Assembly (NCBI RefSeq): GCF_900108875.1
Contig: NZ_FNYJ01000006.1
Location: 124,001 to 188,000 of the forward strand
DNA: 64,000 nucleotides
Direction of reading: 5' to 3'
Source: Pseudomonas sp. NFR16
GTDB taxonomy: Bacteria; Pseudomonadota; Gammaproteobacteria; Pseudomonadales; Pseudomonadaceae
The position numbers were made by a program, and so were the translations under genes. Within the stretch, counting starts at the first letter, position 1. The number at the start of each line of letters is the position of its first letter. The notes beneath the pieces are model-generated. The model was not told the origin of the DNA, searched no databases, and saw only the letters and a list, made by a program, of their open reading frames with translations. Shown here in pieces: positions 23,622 through 32,235 of this stretch.

Positions 23622-24440
23622 TCACGCCAACGGGCTGCCCAGAAAATCCCCAAACGCGGCAAGGAAACCCGGCAGGTTGTCCCACGGAATCATGTGCCCG
23701 GCGTCTTCGACCCGAGTGATCCGTATGCCGGGCAGCCGTTGCTGGATTTCAGCCTCGTCCTCGGCCTGAATCACACCGCCGCGAGTGGCGACGATCAGCA
23801 GGGCAGGGACCGGCACGTGCGGCAGGTCCTGATGAAAATCGACGTCATGGAAGTCGTTGAAAGCGCGCACGATCGCGGGCTCGTAGCAGGTGTGCAGCCA
23901 CTCGGCGCGCAGTTGCAACTGATCCTCGGTCCAGGTCGGGCAGAACGCGCGCATGTCGTCGGCGCTCATGCCGTTCTGGGCCTGTCGGATCGAATCGACG
24001 TACCACGGCAATTTCGAGGGGTATTCGCGACGGCCCGGCCCTGACACCGGCGGGTCGATCAGCACCAGGCTTTTCAGGCCCTGCGGGTTGCGGACCGAGA
24101 CACGCACGGCAAAGCGCGCGCCCATGGAGTGCCCGACCAGGTGGTAGCTTGCCAGGCCCATGGCCTGGGCGAACGCACTGATGTCGTCGGCACAGGTGTC
24201 GACGCTGTAATCCAGGTCCGGGCCGGTCGAAGACAGCCCTCGGCCTCGGGCGTCGAGCACGTAAGTGTCGAACGACTTGCCCAGATGCTCGGCCACGAAG
24301 CCCCAGGTAATCGCCGGACTGGTGATGCCGGGAATCAGGACAAGCGCCGGTTTGCCTGCGTGCTGCTCGCCGCCGTAGCGCAGATAGTGCTGGCGGATGC
24401 CGTTGGCCTGGACGTTGCCGCCGTGGATGAACGTGCTCAC
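23622..24440 (-). CDS. nicD: N-formylmaleamate deformylase NicD
   Basis: A 272-residue alpha/beta hydrolase with the nucleophile elbow LVGHSMGA (S105), an acid in VLIDPP (D129) and the His in EDAGHMIPW (H249). The spacing equals the Ser-Asp-His triad I recall for P. putida NicD, shifted by four. It removes formate from N-formylmaleamate, the ring-cleavage product of NicX, to give maleamate. The start is GTG and overlaps the nicC stop (GTGA), so translation is coupled to nicC. Confidence 0.92.
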   Translation of the reverse strand: MSTFIHGGNVQANGIRQHYLRYGGEQHAGKPALVLIPGITSPAITWGFVAEHLGKSFDTYVLDARGRGLSSTGPDLDYSVDTCADDISAFAQAMGLASYHLVGHSMGARFAVRVSVRNPQGLKSLVLIDPPVSGPGRREYPSKLPWYVDSIRQAQNGMSADDMRAFCPTWTEDQLQLRAEWLHTCYEPAIVRAFNDFHDVDFHQDLPHVPVPALLIVATRGGVIQAEDEAEIQQRLPGIRITRVEDAGHMIPWDNLPGFLAAFGDFLGSPLA

Positions 24441-25585
24441 GCTGCCACCCCCGATTTCAGGTCCTGTGCGTACAGGTCATAACCGTAGACCCAGGCTGGA
24501 TCTTCCTGCGTGCGCAGCCAGGTGTTGGCGTTGGACACCGCTTGCACGCGCGAGGCGCGCTCCTTGCGGTTGGCTTCATAAAGGCCGAACGCGGTGCGGT
24601 AGTCGCTCAGGCCGGTTTCCTGCAGGCAGCGCGTCAGCATGGCGGCGTCTTCGATGGCCATGCCTGCGCCCTGAGCCATGTGCGGCTTCATCGGGTGGCA
24701 GGCATCGCCCAGCAACACCAGGCGGCCACGACTCCACAGCGGCAGCGGGTTGCGGTTGAGCAACGGCCATTTGGTCACGCTTTCGGTGGATTCGATCAGC
24801 GCCTGCACGGTGGGGTGATAGCCGGCAAACGCTTCGTACATTTCTTCTTGGCTGCTGTCGACCCAGTTGCCCTGGAAATCCCATTCGGCATGGGGCACGC
24901 CGGTCACGTAGTAGTACTCATCGCGCTTGCCGGTGGTGTGGTAAACCATCATGTGACGGTCTTCGCTCCACCATTTCACGCAGTTTTCGAAATTCAGGTT
25001 GTACTTGGTCAGCACGTCGCTGCGGATCAGCGCGCGGTGGGCGACCCAGCCGCTGTACAGCGGTTTTTCCTGGCCCAGCAACACTTCCCGGATCTTGGAA
25101 TTGATGCCGTCGGCGCCGATGACGATGTCGGCGTCCGCGAAGGTGCCGTCGGCGAAGTTCAGGCGCACGCCGTGATCGCGCTCTTCGAGGGCGGTGAGGC
25201 ATTTGCTGAAATGCACGCTGCCCGGTGCCAGGGTCGACATCTGCAATGCATGCAGATCGCCGCGGTGAACGGTGATGTACGCCGCGCCGTATTCCTTCAG
25301 CGAGAACTCGCCCAGCGCGATGCGCGACAGGTAATCGCCGGTGGCACCGTCGCGGCTGAACCAGAAGTCCGGGTGCGAGCCCATGTCACTCAGCTGCTGC
25401 TCGATGCCCATGCGGCGGAAGATCTTCATGATGTTCGGCCCCATGTGAATGCCCGCGCCAATGCGCGAGAACTCAGCAGCCTGCTCGTAGACGTCGACTT
25501 GAAAACCCGCTTTCTGCAACAGCGTGGCTGCAGCAGCCCCACCCAGACCGGCTCCGACGATGGCGATTTTTTGCGTAGTTGGCAT
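24437..25585 (-). CDS. nicC: 6-Hydroxynicotinate 3-monooxygenase NicC
   Basis: A 382-residue group A flavoprotein monooxygenase, the same length as I recall for P. putida NicC. The FAD-binding dinucleotide fold is IAIVGAGLGGAAAATLL near the N-terminus, the DG motif is ADIVIGADGINSKIRE and the second FAD motif is RLVLLGDACHPMKPHMAQGA. It carries out the decarboxylative hydroxylation of 6-hydroxynicotinate to 2,5-dihydroxypyridine using NADH and O2. The ATG at 25585 has GGAAG seven bases upstream, and a longer in-frame start 14 codons upstream lacks conservation. It is the first gene of the minus-strand unit, divergent from nicX. Confidence 0.94.
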   Translation of the reverse strand: MPTTQKIAIVGAGLGGAAAATLLQKAGFQVDVYEQAAEFSRIGAGIHMGPNIMKIFRRMGIEQQLSDMGSHPDFWFSRDGATGDYLSRIALGEFSLKEYGAAYITVHRGDLHALQMSTLAPGSVHFSKCLTALEERDHGVRLNFADGTFADADIVIGADGINSKIREVLLGQEKPLYSGWVAHRALIRSDVLTKYNLNFENCVKWWSEDRHMMVYHTTGKRDEYYYVTGVPHAEWDFQGNWVDSSQEEMYEAFAGYHPTVQALIESTESVTKWPLLNRNPLPLWSRGRLVLLGDACHPMKPHMAQGAGMAIEDAAMLTRCLQETGLSDYRTAFGLYEANRKERASRVQAVSNANTWLRTQEDPAWVYGYDLYAQDLKSGVAA

Positions 25586-25662
25586 GGCGCGCTTCCTTCG
25601 TGTTTCGTGAATCTCTGGTGAGTACATGGCGACGATGGCGCGTCGTCATGCTGCGTTTTTTA

Positions 25663-25674
25663 AGTGTATACGCT
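25663..25674. promoter_or_regulatory. Probable NicR operator on the nicC side
   Basis: AGTGTATACGCT is an imperfect 12-base palindrome 78 bases before the nicC ATG, with TTTTTTA on its left. It matches the complement of the nicX-side element at ten of twelve bases. Confidence 0.6.
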
Positions 25675-25837
25675 GAATTTTTCAAATGTGAACAGGTATT
25701 TCAAAAAAGACTCAGCGACGTCGCAAATAGGCATGTCACCCTTCGTAACCCGCTGAATTCAACGTATGTGTGCATAGGTAACGAATTGGCGCAGCTATTG
25801 CAGCCTGCCTTCAATTGATGTCTTATCACTTTTAATT

Positions 25838-25849
25838 AGCGTACACGCT
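25838..25849. promoter_or_regulatory. Probable NicR operator on the nicX side
   Basis: AGCGTACACGCT is an imperfect palindrome 93 bases before the nicX ATG, followed by TTTAAAAAATGC. The pair of elements fits the known control of both promoters by the MarR protein NicR. Confidence 0.6.
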
Positions 25850-25941
25850 TTAAAAAATGCACTAGAGTGAAGCGTGATGCCTTTCAATGGTGCACTTGGC
25901 GTCACGCAGATAGATCAGCCCGAACCACCAGGAGATCAGAG

Positions 25942-26991
25942 ATGCCGGTTAGCGATTGCGAATTGACCCAGATGTTCGAGCATGTGCTGAAACTGTCGAA
26001 GGTGGACCCGACCCAGAGTGTCGCCGTCCTCAAGAGCCACTATTCAGACCCGCGCACCGTGCGCGCCGCCATGGACGCCGCGCAGCGCCTGGGCGCCAAG
26101 GTTTATGCGGTTGAGCTGCCCTCGTTCAATCATCCTAAAGCCATGGGCAACGACATGACGGCGTATTGCGGCGACACCGCGCTGACCGGCAATCTGGCGG
26201 CACAACGCGCGCTTGAAGCAGCCGATCTGGTGGTCGACACCATGATGTTGCTGCATTCGCCCGAGCAGGAGCAGATCCTCAAGACCGGCACTCGCATTCT
26301 GCTGGCTGTCGAACCCCCGGAAGTGCTGGCGCGCATGCTGCCGACCGTCGCGGACAAAGAGCGCGTGCTGGCGGCAGAACAGGTGTTGAAAGCGGCGCGT
26401 TCGATCCACGTCAAGTCACGGGCGGGCAGCGATTTCCGCGCGCAACTGGGGCAGTATCCGTCCGTCACCGAGTACGGTTTTGCCGACGAGCCGGGGCGCT
26501 GGGATCATTGGCCCAGTGGTTTTCTGTTCTCCTGGCCGAACGAGGAGACCGCCGAGGGCACGCTGGTCATCGATGTCGGCGACATCGTTCTGCCCTTCAA
26601 AACCTACTCCCGCGAGCAGATCACGCTGGAGATCGAAAAGGGCTTCATCACCGGTATTCATGGCGGTTTCGAGGCCGAATACCTGCGTGACTACATGAAG
26701 TATTTCAACGATCCCGAGGTGTACGGCATTTCCCACATCGGCTGGGGATTGCAGCCTCGCGCGCAGTGGACGGCCATGGGCCTGCATGACAAGAACGACG
26801 GCATGTGCATGGACGCCAGGGCGTTCTATGGCAATTTCCTGTTCTCCACCGGGCCGAATACCGAAGTGGGCGGTAAGCGTAAAACGCCGTGCCATCTGGA
26901 CATTCCGCTGCGCCATTGCGACATATATCTGGATGACCTGGCGGTGGTGCTGGGCGGTGACGTGGTGGCGCCCGAGGCCTCGAAGGCCTGA
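25942..26991 (+). CDS. nicX: 2,5-Dihydroxypyridine 5,6-dioxygenase NicX
   Basis: A 349-residue non-haem iron extradiol-type dioxygenase. The iron ligands I recall for P. putida NicX, H265, H318 and D320, fall at exactly the same numbers here (GISHIGWG and TPCHLDIP), which also supports the chosen start. It cleaves 2,5-dihydroxypyridine with O2 to N-formylmaleamate. AGGAGATCAG precedes the ATG. It leads the nicXR unit, divergent from nicC, but a 115-base repeat separates it from nicR. Confidence 0.95.
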   Translation: MPVSDCELTQMFEHVLKLSKVDPTQSVAVLKSHYSDPRTVRAAMDAAQRLGAKVYAVELPSFNHPKAMGNDMTAYCGDTALTGNLAAQRALEAADLVVDTMMLLHSPEQEQILKTGTRILLAVEPPEVLARMLPTVADKERVLAAEQVLKAARSIHVKSRAGSDFRAQLGQYPSVTEYGFADEPGRWDHWPSGFLFSWPNEETAEGTLVIDVGDIVLPFKTYSREQITLEIEKGFITGIHGGFEAEYLRDYMKYFNDPEVYGISHIGWGLQPRAQWTAMGLHDKNDGMCMDARAFYGNFLFSTGPNTEVGGKRKTPCHLDIPLRHCDIYLDDLAVVLGGDVVAPEASKA

Positions 26992-27024
26992 GACGTTTCT
27001 CCTTCATACCAGGATCTGAATCCT

Positions 27025-27139
27025 GTGAAGCCGGTCCTACGGACGCTGCAAGTTTTTCGTAGGACCGGCTTTAGCCGGGAAGGCGTCGAGTATCACGCCG
27101 TTGATCGACAAGGAGGTGAAAACAGTTGGCTCCCTCCCA
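27025..27139 (+). repeat. Composite REP element, copy 2, between nicX and nicR
   Basis: The hairpin arms are GTGAAGCCGGTCCTAC (27025-27040) and GTAGGACCGGCTTTAGCC (27059-27076). The conserved tail runs from AAGGCGTCG through CACGCCGTTGATCG to GTTGGCTCCCTCCC. It matches copy 3 at 42364-42485 almost throughout, including the CGCTGCAAGTTTTTC loop. Confidence 0.85.
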
Positions 27140-27234
27140 GCGTTTTGACTTGGGTTGACCTGAGGGCTCCCTTTAGCCCGGCGCAACCGTTAATGTAGCC
27201 GCCATCTCCCCGGATCCGCCAAACGAGCCCCTCC

Positions 27235-27693
27235 GTGTCTACCGACCAATCATCCAAAAACAATCAGTCCTACACCTTTTCCGAGCAGGTCGGCCACTTG
27301 CTGCGCAAGGCGTATCAGCGGCATCTGGCGATCTTCCAGCAAAATGTCGGTGATTCGCAGCTCACCGCCGTGCAATTCGTGACCCTGTGCGCGCTGCGCG
27401 ATCACGGACCCAGCTCCCAGACGGAGCTGGTCAAGGCGACGGCAGTCGATCAGGCGACCATTCGCGGCATCGTCGACCGGCTGAAGGCGCGGGACCTGAT
27501 CAGCCTCGATCCTGATCCGCAAGACCGGCGCAAAGTGATCTGCAGCCTGACCGACAGTGGCCTGCAACTGGTGCAGGAGACCGTGCCCCGCGCCGCGCAG
27601 ATCACCGAGCTGACCCTGAGCAGACTTAACCCGGCCGAACGTGTGGCGGTGTTGTACCTGCTGCGCAAGCTGATCGACGAGCCGGAGGAGTAA
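27235..27693 (+). CDS. nicR: NicR, MarR-family repressor of the lower nic pathway
   Basis: A 152-residue MarR protein with a winged helix: the recognition region is SSQTELVKATAVDQATIRGIVDRL and the wing follows at DPDPQDRRKVICSLTDSG. In P. putida NicR represses the nicC and nicX promoters until 6-hydroxynicotinate binds. The start is GTG; upstream sequence lacks a strong Shine-Dalgarno. It lies downstream of nicX, as in P. putida, but 243 bases away with a repeat in between. The two palindromes in the nicC/nicX gap are the likely targets. Confidence 0.9.
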   Translation: MSTDQSSKNNQSYTFSEQVGHLLRKAYQRHLAIFQQNVGDSQLTAVQFVTLCALRDHGPSSQTELVKATAVDQATIRGIVDRLKARDLISLDPDPQDRRKVICSLTDSGLQLVQETVPRAAQITELTLSRLNPAERVAVLYLLRKLIDEPEE

Positions 27694-27882
27694 CCCGCTC
27701 TTTTGGGCATCTGTAAACCTGAGTGAGCGAGCGCGTTCGCGGGGCATGAAGAGCATCCCCTGACGATGCACCGACAGGGCCGGCCCGTTCGCGATTAAGC
27801 GGCTCGCACAAGCTCGTCTGCATCGCCCTCCGATCATTTCGCGCCTTTCATTTCGCGCTGGCACGCTTCCTGCTCCCTTTTC

Positions 27883-27900
27883 ATGAAGTGAACACTTCAT
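27883..27900. promoter_or_regulatory. Probable NicS operator upstream of nicA
   Basis: ATGAAGTGAACACTTCAT is an 18-base palindrome with eight-base arms around a central AA, 41 bases before the nicA start. Its size and form suit a TetR dimer, and NicS is the known TetR regulator of nicAB. Confidence 0.6.
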
Positions 27901-27940
27901 CAAATGCCAGGGAAGGCGGGTAACGAATGGGGAAGGCCAT

Positions 27941-28429
27941 ATGAGCGAGCAGCTCCTGGCGGCTGAGAAGACCGTGACACTCAAGGTCAACGGTCAGATT
28001 GCGTCTGTCACGGCGATGCCTGACACGCCGCTGTTATTGATCCTGCGTAACGACCTGCAACTCAATGGCCCCAAATATGGCTGTGGTCTGGGCGAATGCG
28101 GTGCCTGCACGGTGATTGTCGATGGCGTGGCGGCGCGCGCCTGCGTCTTCCCGCTGGCGGGGGCCGAAGGCCGGGAAATCACCACGTTGGAGGGCATCGG
28201 CTCTCGCGAGTGCCCGCACCCGGTGCAGCAGGCGTTCATCGATGAGCAGGCCGCGCAATGCGGCTATTGCATGAACGGCATGATCATGACCGCCAAGGCC
28301 TTGCTCGACCGCAATCCCCACCCGACCGAGGCGCAGATTCGCAATGAGCTGTCGGCCAATCTGTGTCGTTGCGGCACCCACATCGAAATCCTTCGTGCGG
28401 TCATGCGTGCCGCGCGCCACCCGCTTTGA
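27941..28429 (+). CDS. nicA: Nicotinate dehydrogenase small subunit NicA
   Basis: A 162-residue protein with two [2Fe-2S] clusters. The plant-ferredoxin type site is C48-C53-C56 with C68 (CGLGECGACTV), and the second is C107-C110 with C142-C144 (CGYC and CRC). It passes electrons from the molybdenum site of NicB. The complex hydroxylates nicotinate to 6-hydroxynicotinate. GGAAGG precedes the ATG by four bases. It is followed by nicB with 14 bases between them. Confidence 0.94.
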   Translation: MSEQLLAAEKTVTLKVNGQIASVTAMPDTPLLLILRNDLQLNGPKYGCGLGECGACTVIVDGVAARACVFPLAGAEGREITTLEGIGSRECPHPVQQAFIDEQAAQCGYCMNGMIMTAKALLDRNPHPTEAQIRNELSANLCRCGTHIEILRAVMRAARHPL

Positions 28430-28443
28430 ACGGAGCGCCTTCC

Positions 28444-31400
28444 TTGAATCAGTCCACGACTGCGCCCATTCCCACCCGCGATGAACTGCTGGCCAGAAAC
28501 GGCGTTCTGCTTATCATCGACGACATCCTGCCGCCTTCCGGCCCGGTCGCCAAAGGCGGCACCCCCACAGTGAAGCCCAAGGAACTGGGGCTGTTCATTG
28601 CCATCGATCAGGACAGTACGGTCTACGCCTTCAACGGCCATGTCGATCTGGGTACCGGCATCCGCACGTCGCTGGCGCAGATCGTCGCCGAAGAGCTCGA
28701 CCTGCAGATGGATCAGGTCATCATGGTCCTGGGCGACACCGAGCGCGCGCCCAATCAAGGCGCGACCATCGCCAGCGCCACGTTGCAGATTTCCGCCATC
28801 CCGCTGCGCAATGCCGCCGCCGAGGCCCGCCGCTACCTCTTGGAGCAGGCCGCACAGCGCTGGGCTGTCAGTGCCGATTCTCTGGTTGTGGAAAGCGGCG
28901 TGATCAAGGCCGCCGACGGGCGCAGCGCGAGGTTTGGCGATCTGCTGATCGATCGACACGTCGAACTGCGCATCTCCGGCAACGCGCCACTCAAGCGTCA
29001 GGAAGACTACAAGCTGGTGGGACAGGGCGCTGCGCGGGTCGATATTCCCGGCAAAGCCACGGGCGAGCTGACCTACGTCCACGACATGCGCTTGCCCGAC
29101 ATGCTGCATGGTCGGGTGGTGCGGCCGCCGTACGCCGGCCACGACACCGGCGATTTCGTCGGCAACAGCCTGCTGGAAGTCGATGAGTCGTCCATCGCCC
29201 ATATTCCAGGCATCGTGCGTGTGGTGGTGATCCGTGATTTCGTCGGCGTGGTGGCGATGCGCGAAGAGCAGGCGGCCAAAGCTGCGCGCGAGCTGAAAGT
29301 CAGCTGGAAAGCCTGGCAGCACAAGTTGCCGGACATGAGCGACGTCGAGCAGGCCATTCGCGATAACCCGAGCGTCCAGCGCGTGGTGCTGGACAAGGGC
29401 AATGTCGATCAGGCGCTTGCCGATGCCAGCGAGCGCATGACCCGCACTTACCTGTGGCCCTACCAGATTCACGGCTCCATCGGACCGTCCTGCGGGCTGG
29501 CGGACTACCGCGAAGACGGCATCCGGGTATGGTCCGGCACGCAGAATCCGCACATGTTGCGGGCGGATCTGGCGTGGTTGCTGGAATACCCCGAGGAACG
29601 GATTGAAATCATTCGCATGGAAGCGGCCGGTTGCTACGGGCGCAACTGCGCCGACGATGTGTGCGCCGACGCCGTGCTGTTGTCCAGAGCGGTGGGCCTT
29701 CCGGTCCGGGTGCAACTGACCCGCGAACAGGAACACGTGTGGGAGCCGAAGGGGACGGCGCAGTTGATGGAAGTCGATGGCGGGCTGACCGCCGAGGGCG
29801 GTATTGCCGGCTACGACTTCACGACCAGTTACCCGTCGAACAACTCGCCAACGCTCGCGCTTTTGCTGACCGGGCGGGTTGACCCGGTGGCGGCCATGTT
29901 CGAGATGGGCGACCGGACCTCGATCCCGCCCTACGAGATCGAGCACATGCGCGTCACCATCAACGACATGGCGCCGATTGTCCGGGCGTCATGGATGCGC
30001 GGCGTCTCGGCGCTGCCCAACACCTTCGCGCACGAATCCTACATCGATGAACTGGCCTTCGCGGCCGGCGTCGACCCGGTCGAATACCGCCTGCGTTACC
30101 TCAACGACGACCGCGCCAGCGAGCTGGTCAAGGCGACCGCCGCCCGTGCGGACTGGACGCCACGCACCCAGCCGATGCAGACGCCCGAAGACGACGGCGT
30201 GCTACGTGGGCGCGGGTTCGCCTACGCCCGTTACATCCACAGCAAATTTCCCGGCTTCGGCGCGGCGTGGGCGGCCTGGGTCGCCGATGTCGCGGTGGAC
30301 AAAAACACCGGCGATGTGTCGGTCACTCGCGTGGTGATCGGGCACGACGCCGGAATGATGGTCAATCCGGCAGGCGTGCAACATCAGATTCATGGCAACG
30401 TCATCCAGTCCACCAGTCGCGTGCTCAAGGAGCGTGTGACGTTCGAGGAGTCGACCGTCAGCAGCCAGGAATGGGGCGGCTATCCGATCCTCACCTTTCC
30501 GGAAGTGCCCAAGGTCGACGTCATGATGATGCCGCGCCAGACCGAGCCGCCCATGGGCGCGGGCGAATCGGCGTCGGTGCCCAGCGCGGCGGCGATCGCC
30601 AACGCCGTCTATGACGCCACCGGTATTCGCTTCCGCGAGCTGCCGATCACTGCCGAACGCATCCTGGCCGCGATGAAAAGCGCCGGCGACGAGGCCAGCG
30701 CCCAGCCGCCGGAATCGCCGAAGGCCAAGCGCTCCAAATGGTTGTTCGGTTCATTGTTCGCAGCATTCGGCGCGGTGCTGGGCGTGGCGGCGACAGCGCT
30801 GCCGTGGCGCGCGGAAATTGCCCCGATTGCCCCGCCAGCCGCGGGCACCTGGTCGGCGGCGACGCTGGAACGCGGGCGATTGCTGGCCTCGACTGGCGAT
30901 TGTGCCGTTTGCCACACGAGCGCAGGTGGTGTGACCAACGCTGGCGGTCTGGCCATGCAGACACCTTTCGGCACGCTTTACAGCAGCAACATCACACCCG
31001 ACCCTGAAACGGGCATCGGCAACTGGTCGTATCCGGCATTCGAGCGGGCGATGCGTGACGGCATCAGTCGCGATGGCAAACATCTGTATCCGGCGTTTCC
31101 CTACACCGCGTTCCGAAATATCGACGACGCCGACATGCAGGCGCTGTACGCGTACCTGATGTCGCAGACGCCGGTGAAGCAGGTTCAGCCCGCCAATGCC
31201 CTGCGGTTCCCGTTCAACATGCGGCCGCTGATGGCCGGCTGGAACGCGCTTTTTCTGCGCAAGGGCGAGGTTCAGGCTCAGCCACAACAAAGTGCGCAAT
31301 GGAATCGCGGGCAATACCTGGTCAACGGCCTGGGCCACTGCGCCGCCTGCCACTCACCGCGCAACCTGATGGGAGCGGAGAAGGGCGGCGCCTCTTTCCT

Positions 31401-32052
31401 CGCGGGTGGCATGGTTGACGGCTGGGAGGCACCGGCACTCAACAGCCTGTCGAAAGCGCCGACGCCGTGGACGGAGGACCAATTGTTCAATTACCTGAGT
31501 ACCGGCTATTCCGATGCCCATGGCGTGGCCGCCGGACCGATGGGGCCAGTGGTTTCGGAGCTGGCGAAGTTGCCCAGGACCGACGTGCGCGCGATGGCGG
31601 TGTACCTCGCGTCCTTGAACGGTTCCGCCGAGGCTGTGCCGACAATGCCTGCGCCGACAGTAACCGCCCAAAAAGTGGCTGTGGCGGCCTCTCAGGCGAC
31701 GGTCTCCCCGCAATCGCTGAGCAATGGCCAGCGCGTTTTCGAGGGTTCCTGCCAAGGCTGTCATGCCGATGGTCTGGGGCCGAAACTGTTCGGCGTCAGC
31801 CCGTCGCTTGCGACCAACACCAACGTGCACAGCGCGCTGCCGGACAATCTGATCAAAGTGATTCAGCAAGGCATCGCCAAACCGGCAACAGCGGACCTGG
31901 GTTACATGCCCGGCTTCAAGGACAGCCTGTCGAATACCCAGATCAGCGATCTGGCGGCGTACCTGCGCAGTCGGTTCGCGCCCAATGAGCCGCAATGGAC
32001 GGGACTGCAGGACAAAGTGGCCTACCTGAAGGCCAATCCCGGCAGCCACTGA
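28444..32052 (+). CDS. nicB: Nicotinate dehydrogenase large subunit NicB, Mo protein with three cytochrome c domains
   Basis: A 1202-residue fusion characteristic of NicB. Residues 1 to about 760 form the xanthine-dehydrogenase-type molybdopterin domain (VDLGTGIRTSLAQIVAEEL, and PPMGAGESASVPSAAAIANA near its end). One transmembrane segment lies at about 766-787. Three cytochrome c domains follow with CXXCH motifs at C820, C966 and C1103. Electrons go to the respiratory chain rather than NAD. No ATG or GTG lies at the right position; TTG at 28444 (LNQSTTAPIP), eight bases after GGAG, is the probable start. It forms the nicAB operon and meets nicS convergently. Confidence 0.93.
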   Translation: MNQSTTAPIPTRDELLARNGVLLIIDDILPPSGPVAKGGTPTVKPKELGLFIAIDQDSTVYAFNGHVDLGTGIRTSLAQIVAEELDLQMDQVIMVLGDTERAPNQGATIASATLQISAIPLRNAAAEARRYLLEQAAQRWAVSADSLVVESGVIKAADGRSARFGDLLIDRHVELRISGNAPLKRQEDYKLVGQGAARVDIPGKATGELTYVHDMRLPDMLHGRVVRPPYAGHDTGDFVGNSLLEVDESSIAHIPGIVRVVVIRDFVGVVAMREEQAAKAARELKVSWKAWQHKLPDMSDVEQAIRDNPSVQRVVLDKGNVDQALADASERMTRTYLWPYQIHGSIGPSCGLADYREDGIRVWSGTQNPHMLRADLAWLLEYPEERIEIIRMEAAGCYGRNCADDVCADAVLLSRAVGLPVRVQLTREQEHVWEPKGTAQLMEVDGGLTAEGGIAGYDFTTSYPSNNSPTLALLLTGRVDPVAAMFEMGDRTSIPPYEIEHMRVTINDMAPIVRASWMRGVSALPNTFAHESYIDELAFAAGVDPVEYRLRYLNDDRASELVKATAARADWTPRTQPMQTPEDDGVLRGRGFAYARYIHSKFPGFGAAWAAWVADVAVDKNTGDVSVTRVVIGHDAGMMVNPAGVQHQIHGNVIQSTSRVLKERVTFEESTVSSQEWGGYPILTFPEVPKVDVMMMPRQTEPPMGAGESASVPSAAAIANAVYDATGIRFRELPITAERILAAMKSAGDEASAQPPESPKAKRSKWLFGSLFAAFGAVLGVAATALPWRAEIAPIAPPAAGTWSAATLERGRLLASTGDCAVCHTSAGGVTNAGGLAMQTPFGTLYSSNITPDPETGIGNWSYPAFERAMRDGISRDGKHLYPAFPYTAFRNIDDADMQALYAYLMSQTPVKQVQPANALRFPFNMRPLMAGWNALFLRKGEVQAQPQQSAQWNRGQYLVNGLGHCAACHSPRNLMGAEKGGASFLAGGMVDGWEAPALNSLSKAPTPWTEDQLFNYLSTGYSDAHGVAAGPMGPVVSELAKLPRTDVRAMAVYLASLNGSAEAVPTMPAPTVTAQKVAVAASQATVSPQSLSNGQRVFEGSCQGCHADGLGPKLFGVSPSLATNTNVHSALPDNLIKVIQQGIAKPATADLGYMPGFKDSLSNTQISDLAAYLRSRFAPNEPQWTGLQDKVAYLKANPGSH

Positions 32053-32235
32053 CGGGCATCGAGCGCTTGCAGGCGCGGCGTGTCCCGCAATCGACTGGGA
32101 ACCCGTCGTACAACCGGCGAATGCGATTGCGCTGCTGCAAGGCGTTCGCCGGTTCTACCGAGTGTGTAGACGCCGAGGCCGAGTGCAACTGCGGGCAAAT
32201 CGCCGGAGACGCCGCGGTTTTGCCGTTGATGGGTG

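Larger units (their letters stand above)
25586..25941. other. Divergent nicC/nicX promoter region
   Basis: This 356-base AT-richer region separates the two nic units. It carries two related palindromes, one near each gene and in mirror orientation, each next to a TTTTTT/AAAAAA run. A ribosome site (AGGAGATCAGAG) precedes nicX. No coding sequence is recognised. Confidence 0.7.

Noticed and set aside
28264..29946. A 560-codon open frame antisense to nicB
   Set aside because: It lies opposite the conserved molybdopterin domain, has no ribosome site or recognisable family, and long antisense frames are expected in GC-rich DNA.
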